This document shows positions 25,763-38,351 of a stretch of 64,000 nucleotides of DNA, one piece after another. The stretch comes from Mycteria americana. Lineage: Eukaryota > Chordata > Aves > Ciconiiformes > Ciconiidae. The position numbers were made by a program, and so were the translations under genes. Numbering within the stretch: position 1 is the first letter of the stretch; the number at the start of each line of letters is the position of its first letter. The notes under the pieces are model-generated. The model did not search any database, had not been told where the DNA came from, and worked only from the letters and a program-made list of their open reading frames with translations. The DNA lies in assembly GCF_035582795.1 (NCBI RefSeq), contig NC_134368.1, positions 32,176,501-32,240,500 of the forward strand. Reading direction: 5' to 3'.

Positions 25763-28700
25763 GTACGGGGCAGCCGGCCGGGCGGGGTGGGCGCCTGGGC
25801 CAGCGCCTGGCGTGCACGAGTGGGTGTGCGAGGGGAGGTGGGCGTGGGCGCCCGGGGTGGCGGCGCGGTGGGTGCGTGGGGATGCGAGGGTGCGCGTACC
25901 GGGGTGTGCGAGGGAGCGGTGGCGGGGCGGGAGCGGGGAGCGGGGAGCGGGGAGAGGGGAGAGGGGCAGGAGCGAGGAGCGGGGAGCGGGGAGCGGGGAG
26001 CGGCTCGGCGCGGGGTGGCTGCAGCCCCGGGCCCGCCCCGCCGGCCGCAGCTCCAGCAGCTCCCCAGCGCGGCACGAAAGCCAGCTCGCTGCCCCTGCGC
26101 TGCCAGCAGCCGTCAGAAACGGCGTTTCCTCCGATTTCTGGCTCATACGGGCTTGAGCTTTGATAGCGGCGGAGAAACGTGACACTTCGACACGGCTGCT
26201 GAAAGCGTCAGGACGCGGCAAGGCTGTGAGAGCCTCATCTGCTTGTAAGAGAGCAAGACCTTACTACAGTTCTAATTAGGTTTTCCATAAGCAAGCATAA
26301 CCATACATTAACACTGCAGGGATAATTTGTAATTTTTAGAGCTTTTGCACTATCCCTCGTCTTGCTCTAATGTCCTACATATTGTCCCAATTCCTTTGGG
26401 AACAATAAACTAGACTTGTGGTTTAAATAAATACGCATTTGAGTCAGTAATTAGCACGAATCGTGAGTAACACAAGATTGCTGTGAGTGAGAAACTTAAT
26501 TACCTGGCTACTTACTAAATTTTATTTCAAGTGTATCTGTTTCATAACGTTTTTAGAACAAGGTTTCAGAAAAGCTTGTTTGGTTGGTTTTGTTATTTCA
26601 CAACACTGGAAGATACACAAAAAGAGAAATGCTCTCATCCATAAGTAGTTAGGTTGAAATGAATGCTTCTTCCAGTCTGTTTCCTCTTCAGGTTCAAAAT
26701 ACATATAAAAGGTAGAAATAATCTATGTACTTGAGACATAGATTGGGTTAACATCGAATATGGGATGATGTCAACCGTATTCTGTGATCATTATCTTTCC
26801 AAACATCTGAAGTTTTGAGAATACTTAAGTTGTGTTACAGATTACTGGAAATACTGAGCAAGCTACGTTCCCTGCACTCATGTAATTTTAGTAGAACAGG
26901 CTTTGTATTTTAGAACTGTAAAGATAGTTTTAAGAAATGGATTCCTGAATGTCATAGAGCTTCTAAAGGTACAGAAATACCAACCTGACTCATAGTTTAT
27001 AAAACTATCCGGTAGGAGTACGTTTAGTTGCATGTGGTAGGTCTAAACAGTTCACTGTTATGAAACATCCAAAGAGGAGAAATAACATTATGCACCTTTA
27101 AAATCTTTACTAAAAATTTCTTTTTAAGGTAGAGGAGAACAAGCCATTAAAGAAAGCCTCTAATCAGATTAACTGATTGGAAGTCTCTGAAGACATAAAG
27201 GAAAATTTATGTAGAGAATTAAGAGTGGGATCTCTCCAGTATCCAATATTAAACTCTCTTAATATATTCAGGCACAGTCAAGTAAGTGGTGAGTAGAGTG
27301 GAAATCTGATTCTGAAGGATGGGTAGCATCCGGCTGCCAGCAGCTACTGTAATCTGCTGTGATTCTGTAGGAGCAAAACACATTCTCTAAAATCTTATCC
27401 CTGCAATGCAACCTCACTGTATTCCTGTTGATTTCAAATTACCATAACAAAAAAAAAAAAAATCAGTCAAACTATAGGCAAAACTGTAGAAATCTATGCC
27501 TTTTGAAATCTATATTACAACAAAATCTTGGTGTGGATAAGTGAACAATCTTATTTTTGTGCCATATGCTCAACATAATTTCCCTTCCTTTTCACAATAG
27601 CAAGTCCCTGTTCTTGCATGAAGGCAATAGTATCCTTTCACTAAATGCTTTGTAAACCCTGGAAGAACGTAAAGCTGAAACGCAACCGCATTCAGGGATT
27701 TTCACAACCCAGTATTGGTATGCCTGAGAAGAACGGTAGGGATAACACTGTAGTATGCAGCAGCAACTCTGAAAAAGGTGTTCAGTGCATGGAAGACCTT
27801 AAGAAAGAGTTTGTGCTCTGTGAAGGCATCACCATAGCCGTGTCCTCCCCATGAAAAGCTTTTAGAGTTTAATAGAATGACATGGTAGATCTGAGCTCAT
27901 GTTCTACATAAAAAAATAAATTTTCTTTAACTCTGTTAACTGAGTGCAAGAACAAGCAATGTGTAAAATGCAGGAAAAGTAAATAATTTTTTTTTTTCAT
28001 TGAAAATAGTCTGCCCAAGTTTCACCACTGGGCAGGACACGCTCCTGGTTTCGTTATTCCTAACACATCTGTGCCCTGTCCTTATGTCATATGATTTCTG
28101 CTCCTGCATGAGGGGTAGAGAAGTGGCAGTGTGTGGGACGTGGGGGCCACTAGGTCATCCCCTTGTATTTCTGACAGGACTGGGGGCTTTTGGGGTTGGG
28201 CTTGTTTCCTTTTGTTTTAACTCTGAGGGAGACAACGTATTCCCTCACAAGCAAGCAAGCAAACAAACAAAATGGGAGAAACTGAAAGTATGAAGAGAAC
28301 TTTCTAAGATTAGCCTACTAGATTTGCTTGCAAATGAAAACCATTGTAACTTCTCCATAGAAGATAACACAGTGGTGGTCCTTTGGTTAAAAACCATTGA
28401 GCAACTATGACTGATAGGACCAGAAAAAAAAAGCAACAGTGATTTGTATTTCCGAGGCAGGGAAGCTATAGGCTGAGAGAAATTATAATCAATTTATACA
28501 TTTTCCACTGTTTTTCTTTGCAATGGAAAGAAAGCATATCTCCAACATATCTCCTTTGTTTGTCTTTATTTAATAACCATTTTCTTATAAACAGGTGAGA
28601 CGTAAGAGACGTTTTAACAAGAATAAGATAAAACTAGTCAAGTTTCAAAATGGGTTTTCAAAAATTCAGGCAGTATTTAGGAATAAAAGAATTTTGCTCC

Positions 28701-29578
28701 TGCATCTGTAGCCTTGTGCTATGATGTCGAAATGCTCCTGCCAGATGTAGGTGACAATTCACCCTTACCTTAGGCTACCGGATGGCTTGGGGAGGTGGCC
28801 TGCCCTGCAGCCAGCATGCTCGATGTGCAGGAGATTGTTCAGGCTCCGGTGCTTTTCACACTCATTATTGTGTGTTACAGAAATCCAATCTCCTACGCAG
28901 CACTCAATGTAATCAATTAATAACAGCAGTTATTGCAAGGAGTGTCTTCATGCTCTTTTTACTCTCATTTCCTGCCTGAGTTGGAAAATAGTAATTTCTA
29001 CAAAGATAGCACTGGGCAACTTGAAGCTTTAAGAAATATTTTCGATGTTATTTTTTTTAAGTGGCCTACTTACATATTTTATAGGGAAATAAAGAGTTTT
29101 GTTTTAAAAAAGTAATGGCTTCATAAGAGAACTTCATCCACAGAATGGCAAGTATAGCATAAGTCCTGTAAATACAGAGCCTTGGTAGTGGTTTTGCAAT
29201 TTTCTGACTTCAGCACCCCAAAAGATTCCCCCTTGAAGTAAGCAGGATAAGTGGATTATCCATACAGATCCAGTGTCAGAATTAGGCTTTCATTGCGCTG
29301 CTAGTGAATTCAGATGAAAGGCTTTTGCAAAGACAAGATTCTCTTTTCACAGGACGGGTAAGGTAAATCCTAAATCTGCTAAAAGGTGACAGGTTTAATA
29401 GCCTGAGAACATGGTGCTATTCCTACTACCCGGGCAAAATAAAACTTAAGTCCAGTAGAGCTCTATACAGCTCTGCCCATCACCATTTATGTTATTATCT
29501 AAAATACAGTTTGATTAAGTCTTTTATATTGGAACTTTTGGGAAGTACTCGCATATCTAAACTATTTTTTTCTTGCAG
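25763..29578 (+). other. EXOC1L: EXOC1L intron 1
   Basis: A 3.8-kb intron bounded by GTACGG and TTTTTTTCTTGCAG. The first 350 bp are still CpG island and contain a G-rich minisatellite (separate entry). The rest is AT-rich with short A and T homopolymers (near 27450 and 27986) and a small CAAG/CAAA tetranucleotide run near 28248-28270. I see no further exon. Confidence 0.8.
25931..26003. repeat. GGGGAGC-type G-rich minisatellite
   Basis: A purine-rich run built from variants of a 7-mer GGGGAGC, with a diverged middle (GGGGAGA, GGGGCAGGAGC) and a second clean block at 25976-26003. Many G3-G4 runs separated by three bases make this a strong candidate for G-quadruplex formation on the plus strand. 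It lies in the 5' part of EXOC1L intron 1, within the CpG island. Confidence 0.85.
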
Positions 29579-29709
29579 TGACTAAAAGTGAAGAAGTAGA
29601 AATATGTATGGTTAAACACTTGCGAGTGGATCGAGAGGAGAAATATGAAATAGTTGAAAAGTGGTTTTTGAAAGATCTGGAGATGATTGATGGAAAAGAA
29701 GCAGATACT
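29579..29709 (+). CDS. EXOC1L: EXOC1L coding exon 2
   Basis: This 131-nt exon encodes residues 41 (split) to 84 of EXOC1L, including [20 protein letters not shown] and [17 protein letters not shown]. It is the central part of the Sec3-type PH-like domain. The acceptor TTCTTGCAG|TG and donor ACT|GTAAGT are both strong. It aligns residue for residue with EXOC1 exon 3 ([12 protein letters not shown], then [17 protein letters not shown]). That exon has the same length, the same phase-1 entry and the same phase-0 exit. Confidence 0.95.
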
Positions 29710-31567
29710 GTAAGTGTTATGTATTATTAAATACATCTATTAGAGTATACTTTTCCTGTGTTGCAATTTGGGATACAAGTATCAAAATGCAATTAAAATG
29801 CATTATCTGAAAAAGAAAGTTATGTAAAAAACAAAATAAATCAAACCTCCAAGGAATTTTATTCCTTGGCAAGGGTTTATTGCATGTGAGAGGGTCCATA
29901 TCACATTTGCACTCTTGGGGGGGGAGGAGGGAGAGATTTTCTTGTTTGTTGTAATCTTCTTCATCTCTCCAGTTGAGATCTGAGGAACAAGCTGGATGTT
30001 TTCTAATTTGTTCATCATAACTAGGAATAAAAGTTCTCCACCTGCAGCTCCCACTGTAAACTGGAGTTAATCCCATAGATTTTAATGTGTATTTGAAAAC
30101 AAAATTTCGTTAAATATTTTTATGGAGAATGTGACCCTGCCATTTGAATGTGTGAACCTGTTCTCTGTGTGACAACGTCTTGCAAGTGCATTGTTTGGTT
30201 TACCAGCTCACAAAATTGTGCCTCTTTCACATAGCTTAATCTCACATTACTTGGGTCAATTAAATATTTGTGTATTTTTGTGTGTAAATATGAAACAGCT
30301 TTGGCTAGATCTGGCTGACTTGCTGCTAAAAAAGTCCTAATCTCTCAGATACAACTTCAGAAGGGTAAAATGAGGAGTAGTACAATACAGAACACCACCA
30401 AAAGTAGAATTAAATACTATTTTACAAAAGCTAGAAGAATATGCCCAGGAGAATATCTTACTGCAGGTATGAGAAGACATTTTAACAGTCGTCCATGCAT
30501 AATAAATGTAGTCCAGGAAAAAGTGACTTTTTTTCCCTTTGAAAATGCTTTCAAATGAACATAAAATAGAATTCAGATTAAATTATCCTAGTGAAAGAGA
30601 AATCAAGAGCCCACAAGAAAGGTTTCAGAGCCTTGCTCCAAGGAAAATGACAAACTGTGGTTGTTCTCCTTCTGTCCTGTGCACATCACCCTCCAGTCTA
30701 AAACTAGGAACCTGGGAGACAGAGGAGGTGAGCTCAGGTTCAGAGTACCCCTGCACCCTGTGAGCTCTTTGCAGTTTAGGCCAGAGGGGAAAAAAAGCCA
30801 AAATTAATACTACTTTACGTCCCCTCTTCAAGTTATCTTGTTTCTGGAGATGTTCCTGTCCTTTTCCCAGCCAAGGCAGCCAGAAGATTTCCTTATCACT
30901 TGCCTGCATGAATTTACTTTAGCTTTTTTCTGAAGTGCTGTGCTAAAATATCCTTCAGAGATGATTCAGCCTTCCACAACTGGGCTGATCAAAATCTGTC
31001 TCATTTTTGGTTAAAGAAAAGCCTAAATGAACCTCAAACTCATAATTATAGGGTGATTAACACTGCTATAAATATTCCTAATAGTTATTCATATCCACAG
31101 AATTTAACAGAACATAGTTGCTGCTAGGATTAATTGTGCCAAAGAGCCAGAAAGCACAGAATTACAATTTAGGCAGGAAGGGCAATCAATATTCTTCTTC
31201 TGACAGGCATATATAGTTATAGTCCAAGGCAAGTGCTTTTCATATAGTGTGTTTTAGGCAACAAGACAAATTGGATCATTTCAAAACAAGACTGTATAAT
31301 CCCAATAAAGTGCAGCGTATCACTTGGGCAAACTCTGAAAGTTTTACTCAGGCAAAACTCCTAATGGCAAAGAATAGCAGCTAATTATAAACCGCTACTT
31401 TGTAAAGTTTTAAAAGACCCTTGAGTATGAATAGCAGAAATATGCGACGTCCTTTGGAGTCCATCAAATAGAAAAAGCCCTGAAGGTAGCTGGCCAGAGA
31501 ACAACAGATTGCCATTCTAACATCTGTAATGCGTGTAATAATTTCGTTCTCTCTCCATTTTTTTTAG
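29710..31567 (+). other. EXOC1L: EXOC1L intron 2
   Basis: A 1.86-kb intron from GTAAGT to a T-rich acceptor (CCATTTTTTTTAG). It has a short G-run segment near 29919-29936 and otherwise nothing I can classify. Open frames on both strands are short and lack motifs. Confidence 0.8.
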
Positions 31568-31831
31568 GATAATCCATATTTTGATATGCACTTCCACAAA
31601 GTCTACAATCTGGAAGCATATAGTTGTGCATCTAAATATACCTTTGCTCGAACGCTAAACAAACTGAATGAAATGTACCTTAAGAAGGACTTGAAGATTG
31701 TGAACTTTGATGAGACCTACCTAAATGACGATTCAATCTGGTCATCCAACAACAGGGATTGCTTAGTACTTATGAGGATATGCTTCTATGCTTCCAACCT
31801 TTTATGTCTCTCCCTGTGTCCTTTGTCCTAA
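31568..31831 (+). CDS. EXOC1L: EXOC1L coding exon 3 (C-terminal)
   Basis: The last coding exon gives residues 85-171 and a TAA at 31829-31831. Its first half, [19 protein letters not shown] to [11 protein letters not shown], aligns with EXOC1 exon 4 ([15 protein letters not shown], then [11 protein letters not shown]). Both exons enter in phase 0, so the PH-like domain closes here. After that the two proteins part. EXOC1L ends with the EXOC1L-specific stretch [15 protein letters not shown] and a hydrophobic, Cys-containing tail of about 22 residues ([19 protein letters not shown]). The tail could sit in or on a membrane, but it is short and interrupted by an Arg. There is no coiled coil and no exocyst rod domain. 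Confidence 0.95.
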   Translation, partial: DNPYFDMHFHKVYNLEAYSCASKYTFARTLNKLNEMYLKKDLKIVNFDETYLNDDSIWSSNNRDCLVLMRICFYASNLLCLSLCPLS

Positions 31832-34800
31832 AGATGCGTTTTCTACCATTAAGGTGACTGGTTGACTTTCACTGACCAGCTTTTCTTAAATCATCTGATC
31901 AAAAAGATAGTAAGTGATATGCAGTATCTGCTTTTTAATTTTACATATAAGTAAAAAATGGAACATACTTTTTACATAAACAGTTGACCATTCATTTATA
32001 TATATTAGGAGGGCCTCACTCTGGCAAATACTTACAAATATATGAGACTTTCAAGACAGGACCAGTAATTCTCATGGTCAGTGGTGACTGCTTATGTAAG
32101 TAGAGGTCAGCATTTGCTCATATGTTCATGGAGGTATAAATTATCTTTCCTTAACAGCTGGAAATATTTTTAAAGCATTAAGAGCATTAACAGTTAATTT
32201 TTATATCCTGGAAGTAGAAAAAAGAAAGCAACCAAATGAGTTCTGTATGAGAATGATGCACATTTCCATTTTAACTCCATTAAAGAAATCACACCTACAT
32301 CAACACAAGAATCAAACCCTCATCCTGATGAATCGGAGTTTTGCATTCACATACCATGGCACCAACTTTTCACCTATGCAGTTATAATTATTTTTCCCTC
32401 AGAACATCTAGTACTCCCTTTGGCCTTTCCATTATTTGTGGTACTGTCTTAGAAACAGAAAATGAACGTTCTTAAGCAGAATTGCTTTATTTATCAGACC
32501 TTTCGGAACTTTTTTCTTTTATATCATTAACATCTCCTTTCTTGCACTTTATGTATATGAACAGGCCCCGTTAGGGAACAGAAATTGTTTGTTTATGTCT
32601 CTTCTCTACCTCTGGACCAAGAGTTAACAAAATACTATGTAAACAACAGTTGTTGGCTACAATTACTTTGTAGGCAAGTGGTAGACTTTTCAAAATTCAT
32701 ATAATTATGAGAATAATTTTCACCAGTTTCTAGCGATGTGTTAGCATATTCAGTGCACTACTTAAATGCGTATTAGTACAGAGTTACATCTAACGTGGCG
32801 TTGAGTCTACTGAGTGGTTTGGAAGATCTCACCTATAACAAAAAATAACGGCTGGACTTGTGACAGCATTATATTACAGTAGAAACAGAGGATGAATTAA
32901 AGCTGTATTGAGCAAGAGCTGAAGAGGAACAATGTTGACAATAAGAAACACAGTCATATTGCCCAGTGCCAGTCAGCTAAGCTAGCTGGCTGCTTGTCCC
33001 ATAATCGATAAAGAAATGCCAACCAAAAAGGTCATTCAGAGAAGCTTCTGGTCAGAATGTCCCGCAGGAGAAAATTTGCTTTCTCTTCTCGCAGCCAAGA
33101 GGGTACATGGAGACTAGCTGTGGACTAAACCAGCTACATAACTAAAGCTGACTGATGTAAATAGCTCCTAGGAAATCACGAGCTGGTTCATGTCCTCTCT
33201 CCGTACCTGCCATCTGTAAAATGGGATAGTTGCGCAAGGGTACTGTGACTAGTACTTCACTGTTGTCTTTCACATGAACTCCCATCTTTGAAAACATTTG
33301 TGTAAATGTACTTTGGATTCAAAATTGAAGTAACATGAAATAAGTGAGAATATATTTGAAAAACTGTATAAAATGTACAGCTTTCTACTTTACTTTTTAA
33401 ATGCTATCCTATTGCTTGTATATAGGAAAGGCCATACCTTTGATTAGCTAATCTTCAGAAGCTATATATTTATTCTAGGCATATGTTGTAAATTACATTA
33501 ATTCTAACTCAAATCTTAGTACTTATGTATATCTTGACAGTTGTGAAGGCAGTTTATGTGGGTAACACAAATCTTCTGGAATTTGTAAGGACTTAAGTCT
33601 TACATTTGCCAGCTAAGTACTGTTAGAGAGAAGGACTGTATTTATAGTGACTGTTTATGAAATGCAGTTGTTCTTTGCAGAATGTCTCTGGGATAATCCA
33701 GTGCAAGTATGTGTGTCGTAACATTTGATCTATAGCTACAAGAAGTACTTGCCCAACACCCAGGTTCCACAAAACCATCTTCAGTAGCAAGTATAATTCA
33801 GACTACTGTTATCTATGATACATTGTCTCGTTTGGACTGTGTATTAATTGTAGAGGTCACAATGTTTTCTGTAATGTTTACAAATTCTTTGCTTAATAGG
33901 CACAAGGAAATATTTTCTGGGTGGAAAAGCTCCCGTCATTCATCTTGTAATTGTAATAAAAACACAGAACCTCTAATAATAAGCACTTCAGAGCATTCTT
34001 TTGAAATAAAGTACAAGTGTAGTGAATTCCTGACCAATAATTGTCTGTATCGTGTTAGAAACTGATAAGCTAAAAATTACTATAATGTTCAACCCTATTT
34101 AATGGACTTGCATCAGTAGTTTATATCTTTCTATTCTTGTGCTGTATAAACATTAAACTGACTTTATTAGAAGACAAATAAGCCTGCATTTTATGTGGAA
34201 TAATATGCAATTAAAATCTGTTTGGCATTTCTTCTGTCTGATAACATAGTATTTCAGACATTCTTCACTAAGCAATCAGACTACACAAAAGTAAAGGAGA
34301 AAAAGGGACATTGTCCATGTAAATTATTTCAGTTGTTATCAAAAGGAAAAATATTTTAAAAGACCTTTGCGGACCTAATCTAGGTACTCCTGACATTTAC
34401 GCAGTTCTTTATAAGATGTCAAGTACCAAGACACATGGTACTTGGAAACACGCACTATGGAAAGTCTTTGTCCTGAGGTGCGGGAGACTGTCACTTTGCG
34501 GTTAGTATAGCACAGCTGCACCACAGGAGATAGAGACTATGCTAAATTATAAATGGAAGATACCTGACAGGCTAAATAGCCCATCCTTCAATTAATGCAG
34601 AATTGTTTCCTACATCACATTTCCTGACATTGGATATACAGAATCTAGTCTGAAATACAATATCTGGGGATTCATCTGCTTCTCCTGGAAGACTTCTCCA
34701 AAACTGAATAGGAAGAAACTTACAGGAGTAAAGGATCATCACAAATGCATTTGTAGCATTCTTACAAAAGGTTTCAACTAAATGATGGAGTGAATTAATA

Positions 34801-34855
34801 CTTGAGATTGTGGATATAATGTGGATTTCCTTCAGAAGACAGGAATTGTTATCAA
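31832..34855. other. EXOC1L 3' UTR/flank and intergenic DNA
   Basis: The 3' UTR of EXOC1L begins here; its end cannot be fixed from sequence. Candidate poly(A) hexamers downstream of the stop are ATTAAA at 32279-32284 and AATAAA at 33955-33960 and 34005-34010. The two AATAAA sites lie 50 bp apart and are the most convincing. No other gene or classified repeat is visible. Confidence 0.5.
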
Positions 34856-35420
34856 TGTTGTGGTCTAGCTTCAGTCAGCAACTAAGCACCACGCAGCTGC
34901 TTGCTCGCCCTCCCCCCTGGTGGGATGGGGGAGAGAATCTGAAAAGCAAAAGTAAGAAACCTTGTGGGTTGAGATAAGAACAGTTTAATAATTGAAATAG
35001 TATAATAATAATAATAATAATAGTAATAGTAATGAAAAGAAAAACAATGAGAGAGAGAGAGAAACAAAACCCAAGGAAAAAAGCAAGTGGTGTAACCGCC
35101 CACCACTTGCTGACCGATGCCCAGCCGGTCCCGAGGCAGCAATTGCTGCCCCCTGGCCAACTCCCCCCAGTTTCTATACTGAGCATGACATCATATGGTA
35201 CGGAATAGTCCGCTGGCCAGTTTGGCTGTGCCCCCTCCCAGCTTCTTGTGCACCTGGCAGAGCATGGGAAGCTACAAAGTCCTTGACTAATGTAAACATT
35301 ACTTAGCAACAACCCAAACATCAGTGTGTTATCAACATTATTCTCCTATTAAATCCAAAACACAGCACTATAGCAGCTATTAGGAAGAAAACTAACTCTA
35401 TCCCAGCCGAAACCAGGACA
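34856..35420 (-). mobile_element. Solo LTR, avian endogenous retrovirus
   Basis: On the minus strand the element begins TGTCCTGGTTTCGGCTGGGA and ends ACCACAACA, giving the TG...CA termini of a retroviral LTR. It matches the plus-strand LTR at 54970-55482 over nearly its whole length, for example in 'cccatgctctgccaggtgca' and 'catgctcagtatagaaactg'. No internal gag, pol or env sequence is attached on either side, so it is a solo LTR left by recombination. Flanking 5-mers are ATCAA (34851-34855) and ATCAG (35421-35425), probably a 5-bp target duplication with one change. It contains a (TAA)n/(TAG) run and a GA run near 34999-35062. Confidence 0.88.
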
Positions 35421-37750
35421 ATCAGCCATAACTGTTCCAGAGAAAAGAAAAAATATGGCAGCCTGAAAATGACAAAGAGTGATAATGAGCAAACAGAAGT
35501 TCATGCTCACTTGTTTAAGAGGCAGAAAGAGAATAGAGGCTGTCATAAAAGACAGATGATGTTTTTTTCCGAAGTGTATTTTTTTTAAACTCTTTAACCA
35601 ACATCAGAATTAATAATATGGGGAAACCTATGACAAAAGAATTTGAGAATATTTTGAATGTAGCATTTATCAATACCGTATTTGTCCTATTCTATACTTA
35701 AAAAAGACATCAGTTTCCTGCAGCTCCGTGCTATAAAAAGCATTTAACATCATCATTCAGTTAAGATAGGTCCGTATCACCAAAAAATATACTGGTGAAG
35801 TTCCGCTGGAGTTCATGGACTTAAGATAATTTTCCATCTAAGACCCATGACCTTATATTTAAAACAGAAGGACTCTTTTCCTGTGCGTTTATCTTTCATG
35901 GATAACTAATCTTTTCCTGCACCTTAAATTAAGCAAATACAGATCAATGCAGAGTTTTAATACTAATTTTGGAAGTGAAACAGATCAGGGAGCCTGTTCT
36001 GGACTGTGCCTTCTGGGTTATTTCTTGTTCTTCTTCTCCTTTGTATTTTGGAGTCATACACAGAGTAACCCACCTCTTCCCAATGAAAGCCTGTACTACT
36101 TTCCCTGTCATCTACCTATTCCCCAATAATTTCAGTCACTTTCGGCATAGAAATATACCTTCTTCTAGTGAAGCGGGGGATTGTATTACATAATTAGTAA
36201 TATGTAATTTAAGAATATTTTGTCATGAGTTAAAGCCAGTATTGTAAGGTGAAAGGCCCTTTCTAAAGAGCATCTGTGGGAAGCTGAAATAGGAGGGGAG
36301 AGAACGGCACTGTGCATCCTGGAAGATGATCTCATGTCAGTTTTAACATGTGTAACCACATTTTAGCATTAACAAACTACGTTTTGGGGTTTTTTTTGCC
36401 CTTTAGCAGAATTAACAGCTAAAGACAGGAAACTAGAAGGGTTTTGACTAACAACAACAGCAGCTTTATGAAACCTTGTCCAATCTGTTATGGCTGCTGT
36501 GCCCAGTCTTTATAGATCTAGCCAGAGACAGTTACATTTTGTGGCTGAATTGAGAAATTACCAAACTGTAACTTCTCTTTTAACCTTGGCCCTCATGAAT
36601 GATACATTACAGAAGTATACAGCATGTTGTTTTGTAAGTCAGAAAATAGAAGTACATTCAGCAAGACTCTATTGGTCAGTAACGTTTAATGCTTTCAGTC
36701 ACATGGAAAAATGATGCAGGAATGATGAAATCACTATTTTACATGCTAAAAGTCTACATTTTGGCAATTTATAACAATCACTTGGAAAAGGTGTTTTCTG
36801 TTGTTCTTTATTGGTCATGGCCTGGCTAATACATTTTGTCAGCCATACCCTAAAGGCATACTGATGTATTAATGTGAATAAATCATACAGTTCAAGTAAT
36901 CTGTAATGTTTTCAGCCTTTCTTTAACTGCATGCATGCGTTGAAGAAATACTATATTAATTTACATTAATAATGCTAAAAATGAGTTAAGTGTATCGATC
37001 GTGTGGAAAACCTCCATCACAGCAAAGTTTGAACTGGAAGGTAGTTCCAGTTCTCACTGAATTCAGCAGTGGCTACAAGTAGCTACGGCCAGATTTGGAC
37101 ATAATTTCTCATGGTTAGATGCCAAATCCTAAATTTCATGATCACTAGTCACAGAGTAACTGTTCCCTCTGAACTAGCACCGGCATCAAAGACCATCAGT
37201 TACTAAGGGTGCTTCTGCTTAGGGGTGAAGCCAAAATCTGAACGCTTTTCACAGAAGTTACATTAATCCTGATGCTGTGGACAAACTGAATTACAGCATG
37301 TGGTTGGAGATGCACTTCTTTGTCATTTGAAATTCTAAGACACCGTCATATTGTAATGTATGGTATGTATCTTCCAGCCCCGGGTATACCTGCATTTCCT
37401 TTGTGAATGCACTTGTCTCCTAAAAGACGTAAGACTTCTTAGTAGCTCTGCCATGAGGTCAGCTGAGAACAGACATGAGATGCAAGTTGACATGACATCG
37501 GTTTTACTTTTGGTGCAACCCATTTTATTCCTCCCATGGCATTTCGCTATTCTGTTACAAACGCTTTGATGGCAAGAGTTCTCTCATCACACTGGCACGT
37601 AAAACACCTCTCGCAGGTCGTAACACAGAAAGATCGTATTGGCGTTATTTTTATTGCTGTTCTACGCCTTGTAATTATGCAGCAGGGTTTTACCTAACAG
37701 TTCGCAGCTACTGGAGGGAGCTTCTATCCCCCAGCTCTTTAGAGCTTGGC
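35421..37750. other. Intergenic DNA between EXOC1L and EXOC1
   Basis: AT-rich sequence with no exon or repeat that I can name. Open frames are at most 74 codons. It leads into the EXOC1 CpG island, where GC content rises from about 37740. Confidence 0.5.
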
Positions 37751-37769
37751 GAGGTTTTTTGGGCCCTTC

Positions 37770-38350
37770 TCTTGTTTTCCCCCTACCTGAATCAACCCCC
37801 CTCAGAGCCGGGCAGGAGCCGCCTCAGGAACAGTGGAAAGAAGCGGGACCACCCTTCCCCGCGGCATCGCCAGACAGCCTCCGGGTCCTTTCGCCATAGC
37901 GAAGCACCGGGGCCTCACGGAGCGCTACCAACCGTGTCACCCGCCGGCGAGGCCCGACTCAAACCGGCCCCGCCATTCACAGAAGACCACCGCACAGTTA
38001 CCGTTCCAGCCCGGCAACACCACCTCCCCCCCCCTCCCCCCGCAGGCTTTTGTCGCCCGGGCCGGCTCGGCACCGCTTTCAGGGCCATAGCGCAAAGCCC
38101 GCCCTGAGGGAGGAGAGGCAACCGCACGCGCGCCGCCCGGCACCCGCTCCCCGCCATCTTCACGCCTCGCCCCTGCCCGCGCTCCTATTGGCTCGATCCA
38201 CCCCGCCCTCTCTTCCCGCCCCGCCCCGCGGGCGGCGGACCTCACCGCCGTTACCGCCGTTACGCCCATCTCCTCCAGCAGGGGGCACTGCGCAGGCTGT
38301 GCGGGCTTCCTAGCCCGCAGTCTCGCTGCTGGCGTCACGTGAGCGGAAGT
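37770..38350 (+). promoter_or_regulatory. EXOC1: EXOC1 CpG-island promoter
   Basis: A GC- and CpG-rich region without a TATA box, typical of a housekeeping gene. Visible elements include a YY1-like CCGCCATCTT at 38151-38160, an inverted CCAAT box (ATTGG) at 38187-38191, and GC boxes in the 'ccccgccctc' and 'cgccccgccccgcgg' stretches near 38200-38230. A palindromic E-box and an ETS site lie at the downstream edge. No divergent gene with recognisable coding sequence lies on the other strand; the long minus-strand frame here is a GC artefact. Confidence 0.75.
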
Positions 38351-38351
38351 G
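38335..38351 (+). promoter_or_regulatory. EXOC1: Palindromic E-box joined to an ETS site
   Basis: TCACGTGA (38335-38342), a perfect CACGTG E-box of the USF/MiT/Myc type, is followed directly by GCGGAAGTG (38343-38351), a high-affinity ETS/GABPA-type site. Such pairs sit close to the start of many CpG-island housekeeping genes, which suggests that EXOC1 transcription begins nearby. TFEB/TFE3-class regulation is possible from the E-box flanks but is inference. Confidence 0.65.

Noticed and set aside
25051-26221. Several long open frames on both strands (up to 370 codons) in the EXOC1L CpG island
   Set aside because: They are Pro/Arg/Gly/Ala-rich and low-complexity, overlap each other on both strands, and follow from high GC with few stops. 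Only the short segment from the ATG at 25642 to the donor at 25762 matches a known protein.
34875-35321. 148-codon minus-strand open frame
   Set aside because: Lies wholly inside the solo LTR and includes translated simple repeats (Ile/Tyr runs from TAA/TAG units). LTRs do not code here.
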